Shown piece by piece: positions 60,257 to 64,000 of a DNA stretch of 64,000 nucleotides. The translations under genes were made by a program, and so were the position numbers. A model generated the notes under the pieces. It searched no databases, was not told the DNA's origin, and saw only the letters and a list, made by a program, of their open reading frames with translations. This stretch comes from Bacteroidetes bacterium UBA7662. Lineage in GTDB: Bacteria; Bacteroidota; Bacteroidia; UBA7662. How positions within the stretch are numbered: the first letter of the stretch is position 1; each line of letters begins with the position of its first letter. Location of the stretch: contig DLHS01000003.1 of the NCBI GenBank assembly GCA_002483345.1, forward strand, positions 12,369 through 76,368, read 5' to 3'.

Positions 60257-61924
60257 ATGATTACGCAACTCAGCATTCAGAATTTCGCGATTATCCGGCA
60301 AAGTGATCTTCACTTTTCGCCGCATTTAACAGTCATTACCGGAGAAACCGGGGCTGGTAAGTCGATTTTGCTGGGGGCACTTCAGTTGCTGCTGGGCGCC
60401 CGTGCCGATGCGGGGCAGTTGTTTGACCCTACGCAGAAGTGTGTCATTGAAGGCCACTTTCAACTTTCAGAGCCAGCTGTTACCACCTTTCTGCTGGAAG
60501 AAGACTTTGACAATAGTCAGGATGACATTGTACTGCGGCGGGAGTTGCTTCCCAATGGCAAGTCCAGAGCATTCATCAACGACACCCCGGCTTCTGTGCA
60601 ACAACTTCGAACCCTGGGCAACCTGCTGGTTGATATCAGCGCCCAGCACGACACCCTGGAGCTGAATACCCAGAAATTCCAGGTTGATTTTCTGGATGCC
60701 ATGGCTGGACAGACGGCCGTTTCAAACGCATACAGTACAGATTTCGAACAATTAAAACGTTTGCTCGGGGAGATAGCACAGCTGCAGGCTGAGAAGCTTG
60801 AGCGACAAAAAGAAGCTGATTATCAGCAGTTTTTATATCAGGAGCTCGAACTGGCCCAGCTGAGTGATGCAGAGGAGCTGGAACAACTGGAGCAGGAGTA
60901 TAATCTGCTTCAGAACGCTGCGGCTATTGGCCAGTTGTTGCAACAGCTTACTTTCGGTTTAACGGAGGCAGAAAATGCACCCGATACGGCACTTGGAGGT
61001 TTACTTGCTGCGGCTTCCTCCTACCGTAAGCTGGATCCACGTCTCGGTGAGTTGTTTGACCGTTTGCAACAGACCCGTACAGAGCTGCAGGACCTTGCCA
61101 GGGAGGCAATCCATCTTCAGGATGGTTTTCAGGCTGACGGGGGTCGTTTGCAATTATTGGAAAGCCGGCTGAACGAATTGAACCGTTTGCTTCAGAAACA
61201 CCGTGTGCTGCAACTTTCCGACCTTATCCGGTTGAAAAATGAAATCGCAGCCGGGCTGGACGCCGGTGCCTCTGCTGATCAGCAACTGGAGACGCTGCAC
61301 CAGACAGCAACAGCACTGGAGACTGCCTTACAGTTACGCGCCGCTTCCCTTTCGGAAGCCCGTTCCAAAGCCATCCCCGGGCTTGAAAAAGCTGTACAAT
61401 CCTTGTTGCCTGAAATGGGTATGGAACATGCGCATTTTAAGATAGAACTACAGCGACTGACAGTCCTTACCGGTGGAAGATACGGGTATGATCAGATCCG
61501 CTTTTTATTTTCAGCCAATCAGGGCAGCAGCTTGCAGGAGATTCACAAAGTAGCTTCCGGCGGCGAGTTGTCGCGGTTGATGTTGGCTATCAAAAGTTTG
61601 TTACACGACCGGCTGGCTTTGCCTACGGTGGTTTTTGATGAGATAGATACCGGTATCTCAGGTGAAACTTCCATTCGGATTGCCAGGGTACTGAAAACGC
61701 TTGCTGAACGGCATCAGGTGATACTGGTTACCCATCAGCCGCAGATTGCTGCAAAAGGCGATTTGCACCTGTTTGTTTCCAAACAAAATCAGCAAGGCAA
61801 AACCGAATCGAATATCCGTGTATTGGTTCAGGAAGACCGTATTGAAGAGCTTGCCAAAATGATTGGCGGTGCCCATCCGAGTGATATTGCACGAGAACAT
61901 GCACGCGAATTATTCCATATCTAA
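60257..61924 (+). CDS. recN: DNA repair protein RecN
   Basis: 555 aa SMC-like ATPase of double-strand-break repair. Walker A GETGAGKS is at 29-36, followed by long coiled-coil stretches, the ABC signature VASGGELSRLML, Walker B TVVFDEIDTGISG and the H-loop LVTHQPQIAAKGD. Length normal. Confidence 0.96.
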   Translation: MITQLSIQNFAIIRQSDLHFSPHLTVITGETGAGKSILLGALQLLLGARADAGQLFDPTQKCVIEGHFQLSEPAVTTFLLEEDFDNSQDDIVLRRELLPNGKSRAFINDTPASVQQLRTLGNLLVDISAQHDTLELNTQKFQVDFLDAMAGQTAVSNAYSTDFEQLKRLLGEIAQLQAEKLERQKEADYQQFLYQELELAQLSDAEELEQLEQEYNLLQNAAAIGQLLQQLTFGLTEAENAPDTALGGLLAAASSYRKLDPRLGELFDRLQQTRTELQDLAREAIHLQDGFQADGGRLQLLESRLNELNRLLQKHRVLQLSDLIRLKNEIAAGLDAGASADQQLETLHQTATALETALQLRAASLSEARSKAIPGLEKAVQSLLPEMGMEHAHFKIELQRLTVLTGGRYGYDQIRFLFSANQGSSLQEIHKVASGGELSRLMLAIKSLLHDRLALPTVVFDEIDTGISGETSIRIARVLKTLAERHQVILVTHQPQIAAKGDLHLFVSKQNQQGKTESNIRVLVQEDRIEELAKMIGGAHPSDIAREHARELFHI

Positions 61925-61932
61925 TATTTCTC

Positions 61933-61940
61933 TATTTTTG
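61933..61940 (+). promoter_or_regulatory. candidate -7 element of fabI
   Basis: TATTTTTG fits TAnnTTTG and ends 17 nt before the fabI ATG at 61958, just after the recN stop. No convincing -33 box is seen. Confidence 0.45.
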
Positions 61941-61957
61941 ATACAAATACTCATATC

Positions 61958-62782
61958 ATGTCATACCAACTTCTGAAAGGAAAAAGAGGCATCATTTTCG
62001 GCGCACTCGACCCCAACTCGATTGCATGGAAAGTAGCAGAACGTGCACACGCTGAAGGTGCTAAGTTCACGCTTAGCAACGCTCCCATAGCACTCCGTAT
62101 GGGTAAAATCAACGAACTGGCAGCTGCCTGTGGTAATGCAGAAGTAATTGGCGCTGATGCTACCAGCCTGGAAGACCTCGAGCAACTGTACACCAGATCG
62201 ATGGAAGTATTGGGGGGCAAAATAGACTTTATACTGCATTCGATAGGCATGTCGCCGAATGTCCGGAAAGGCATTCATTATACCGATACCAATTACGACA
62301 ACTTCCACAAATCGCTGGATATTTCGGCACTTTCGTTTCACCGGGTAATGCAAACTGCCCTGAAAATGGATGTTCTTACCGAAGGTGCCTCTGTATTGGC
62401 CTTGAGTTATATTGCTGCACAACGGGTATTCCCCGACTATAACGATATGGCAGACGCCAAAGCCTTGCTGGAATCGATTGCCAGAAGTTTTGGCTACCAT
62501 TTAGGCAAAGCCAACAAAGTGCGTGTGAATACGATTTCGCAGTCACCTACCCGCACCACCGCTGGTACCGGTGTCAAAGGATTTGACGCCTTTTATGAAT
62601 ATGCAGACAAGTTGTCTCCGCTTGGCAATGCCAGTGCTGAATCCTGTGCAGACTACTGTATCGTCATGTTCAGCGATCTGACCCGTATGGTAACGATGCA
62701 GAATCTTTTCCATGACGGCGGATTTTCCTATACAGGAATCAGTCAGGATCTGATAGATGAGATGCAGAAATTCAACGCTTAA
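61958..62782 (+). CDS. fabI: enoyl-[acyl-carrier-protein] reductase FabI
   Basis: 274 aa. It carries out the last reduction step of fatty-acid elongation with NADH, the opposite direction to the fad operon. The SDR fold starts KGKRGIIFGALDPNSIAWKVA, and the catalytic residues are Y151 and the Y161-x6-K168 pair (DYNDMADAKALLESI), the FabI pattern. QSPTRTTAGTGVKGF is the usual loop near the NAD site. Confidence 0.96.
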   Translation: MSYQLLKGKRGIIFGALDPNSIAWKVAERAHAEGAKFTLSNAPIALRMGKINELAAACGNAEVIGADATSLEDLEQLYTRSMEVLGGKIDFILHSIGMSPNVRKGIHYTDTNYDNFHKSLDISALSFHRVMQTALKMDVLTEGASVLALSYIAAQRVFPDYNDMADAKALLESIARSFGYHLGKANKVRVNTISQSPTRTTAGTGVKGFDAFYEYADKLSPLGNASAESCADYCIVMFSDLTRMVTMQNLFHDGGFSYTGISQDLIDEMQKFNA

Positions 62783-62800
62783 CCTTTAACCAAACAACCT

Positions 62801-63682
62801 ATGGAACATGCGAAAAAACCCATTCTGGTACCGGTAGACTTCTCGGAAAGCACGGTGACCACCACCGAACACGCGGCTGTTCTGGCGCGTACGCTTCGGT
62901 CTGACGTTGTTTTTTTGCACGTCATTGAAACATTATTCGATGGCTTCAGGGTAGCAGGTTTAGCGTTGGACAGCGGGTCCCAGGAAAACAGCATTGTTGA
63001 AGAGGTTGAGAACCGGATGAAATCACTTATCCAGAAGTTCGAAGCTATGGGTAACCATTGTAAATACAGGATTGAAATTGGCAGTATTCACAAAACGATT
63101 GTAAAAGTAGCCGCCGACATAGATGCGGGACATATAGTACTCGGGGCGCATGGACAAGCTGGTTTTGAGGAATATCTGATAGGCAGCAATGCTTTCCGGG
63201 TAGCTGCAACAGCTCCCTGTCCGGTTATTACCCTGCACGACGACAGTGCCTATGTACATGGCTACAAATCGATTGTAATGCCGGTAGATACCAGCTTTTA
63301 CAGCCGTCAGAAAGTAAAATCGACGGCTCAGCTGGCACATGCTTTTGGTGCAAAAATCCATGTTCTGGGTGTTTCTATTGATGATGATGCAGAAACAGAG
63401 CAGAAAATACATGCGATGTGCCAGCAAGTTGGTGAATATTTGCATGCGCATGCCATTGCCTACGACATTGCCTTTGAAACCGGTGGCAATATTACCGATA
63501 GTACAATTCTTTACGCCAAGGCCTTAAAAGCAGATCTGATTTCAATCATGACGGAGCAGGAACCTTCTGTGCGGAGTTTGATTATGGGAGAATTTGCGCA
63601 GCAGATGATTAATCGCTCTCCTATTCCGGTAGTCAGTTACCGACCGAAGGAGGTTAGCGGACAGGTTGACTTTTCGTTGTGA
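62801..63682 (+). CDS. tandem universal stress protein
   Basis: 293 aa made of two Usp domains. The first (KKPILVPVDFSESTVTTTEHA ... GHIVLGAHGQAGFEEYLIGSNAFRVA) has the G-x2-G-x9-G type ATP site, the second (KSIVMPVDTSFYSRQKVKS ... LIMGEFAQQMINRSPIPVVSY) is less complete. Role in stress response is only by family. It follows fabI by 18 nt and is closed by a terminator. Confidence 0.92.
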   Translation: MEHAKKPILVPVDFSESTVTTTEHAAVLARTLRSDVVFLHVIETLFDGFRVAGLALDSGSQENSIVEEVENRMKSLIQKFEAMGNHCKYRIEIGSIHKTIVKVAADIDAGHIVLGAHGQAGFEEYLIGSNAFRVAATAPCPVITLHDDSAYVHGYKSIVMPVDTSFYSRQKVKSTAQLAHAFGAKIHVLGVSIDDDAETEQKIHAMCQQVGEYLHAHAIAYDIAFETGGNITDSTILYAKALKADLISIMTEQEPSVRSLIMGEFAQQMINRSPIPVVSYRPKEVSGQVDFSL

Positions 63683-63704
63683 GCTGATTTTCCAATATTG
63701 ACAG

Positions 63705-63728
63705 ACCGGCCTTGTGCCGGTTTTTTTG
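63705..63728 (+). terminator. rho-independent terminator after the Usp gene
   Basis: ACCGGC (63705-63710) pairs with GCCGGT (63716-63721) and is followed by a run of seven or eight T residues. Confidence 0.9.
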
Positions 63729-63736
63729 TCTTATTT

Positions 63737-63969
63737 CAGACATCGAGATTTTGAGAGGCGAGATTTCGAGAGGGGTTTTCCGGGGCTGATGCGTTCCGGG
63801 TGCCTTTCAGCGTACCCGGGGACTCGGGGGACAATGTAGTCCATAGTCCATAGTCCGCAGTCCGCAGTCCGCAGTCCATAGTTGATGAACCATGGACTGC
63901 GGACTATGGACGCCCGCCCCTGCGGGGCCAAAAAGTCTCGCCTCTCGCTTCTCAAAATCTCGATGTCTG
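63737..63969 (+). repeat. nested inverted-repeat element with AGTCCnn heptads inside
   Basis: Outer ends: CAGACATCGAGATTTTGAGA at 63737-63756 and its exact complement at 63950-63969. Inside, six 7-bp units of TAGTCCA/TAGTCCG/CAGTCCG/CAGTCCA type run from 63837 to 63878, and ATGGACTGCGGACTATGGAC (63892-63911) is the inverted form, so a second hairpin lies within the first. No gene is seen in 63729-64000; the last 30 bases may start a terminator of a gene beyond the window. Confidence 0.92.
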
Positions 63970-64000
63970 TAAAAACAAAAAGTCCCGTCCTTCTTACGAG

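Overview
The window looks like a chromosomal segment of a Bacteroidota bacterium, probably of the Chitinophagales/Saprospirales/Sphingobacteriales side of the phylum (class not certain). The signs are a PorQ-like type IX secretion (T9SS) protein, two secreted proteins with C-terminal T9SS sorting domains, a DUF4835 protein, a small Rpb6-like RNA polymerase omega subunit, an Hc1/histone-H1-like small protein, a two-domain FadN-type beta-oxidation enzyme, many CKK/CxK-type lipoproteins, and promoters of the TTG-N17-23-TAnnTTTG type. Gene density is high, most genes are housekeeping, and I see no prophage, IS transposase, CRISPR or rRNA.

Layout. 1-3641 (-): miaB, a SAM methyltransferase, a sigma-54 activator and a partial lptE form a tight operon. 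3796-5790 (+): a large Omp28-like T9SS cargo protein. 5933-14789 (+): a fatty-acid degradation locus (acyl-CoA ligase, MarR regulator with a palindromic operator, FadN, thiolase, acyl-CoA dehydrogenase, DUF1543), interrupted between fadN and the thiolase by a small four-helix-bundle gene set between short tandem repeats. 14795-17441: PorQ, a lipoprotein and a LuxE-like acyl-activating enzyme. 17515-24696: alpha-glucan use (GH13 lipoprotein, GH31 alpha-glucosidase, S9 peptidase, SLC45-like sugar transporter). 25087-34504: T9SS cargo, lgt, hutH-hisS-dnaA, then a 5'-nucleotidase split over two genes. 34756-46008: Fe-S carrier, DEAD-box helicase with RGG tail, cmk, DUF5723 protein, TypA, MFS exporter, XRE regulator and a CsgG/FlgO-like envelope protein. 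46078-48819: tRNA-Asp, two lipoproteins and a GAF histidine kinase. 49107-55450: accA, lipoprotein, ligA-DUF6913-dapA, Hc1. 55530-63682: AONS-family PLP enzyme, bamD-rpoZ-coaBC-DUF4835-recN, fabI, Usp.

What stands out is in the gaps between genes. At least six intergenic regions carry arrays of very short tandem units, mostly 7 bp (TCTCGnn, AGTAnnn, AGTCCnn) and in one case 17 bp, usually with the same units in inverted orientation on the other side. One is a 154-bp element with perfect 33-bp inverted ends (35103-35256); another (63737-63969) nests one unit type inside another; another flanks the four-helix-bundle gene inside the fad operon together with three copies of a GNRA-tetraloop hairpin. 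The shared end sequence AGACATCGAG recurs at seven arm ends across four other sites and one right-only site, lying close to gene ends or promoters. I consider this dispersed repeat system the best candidate for something undescribed here; its function and mobility are inference.
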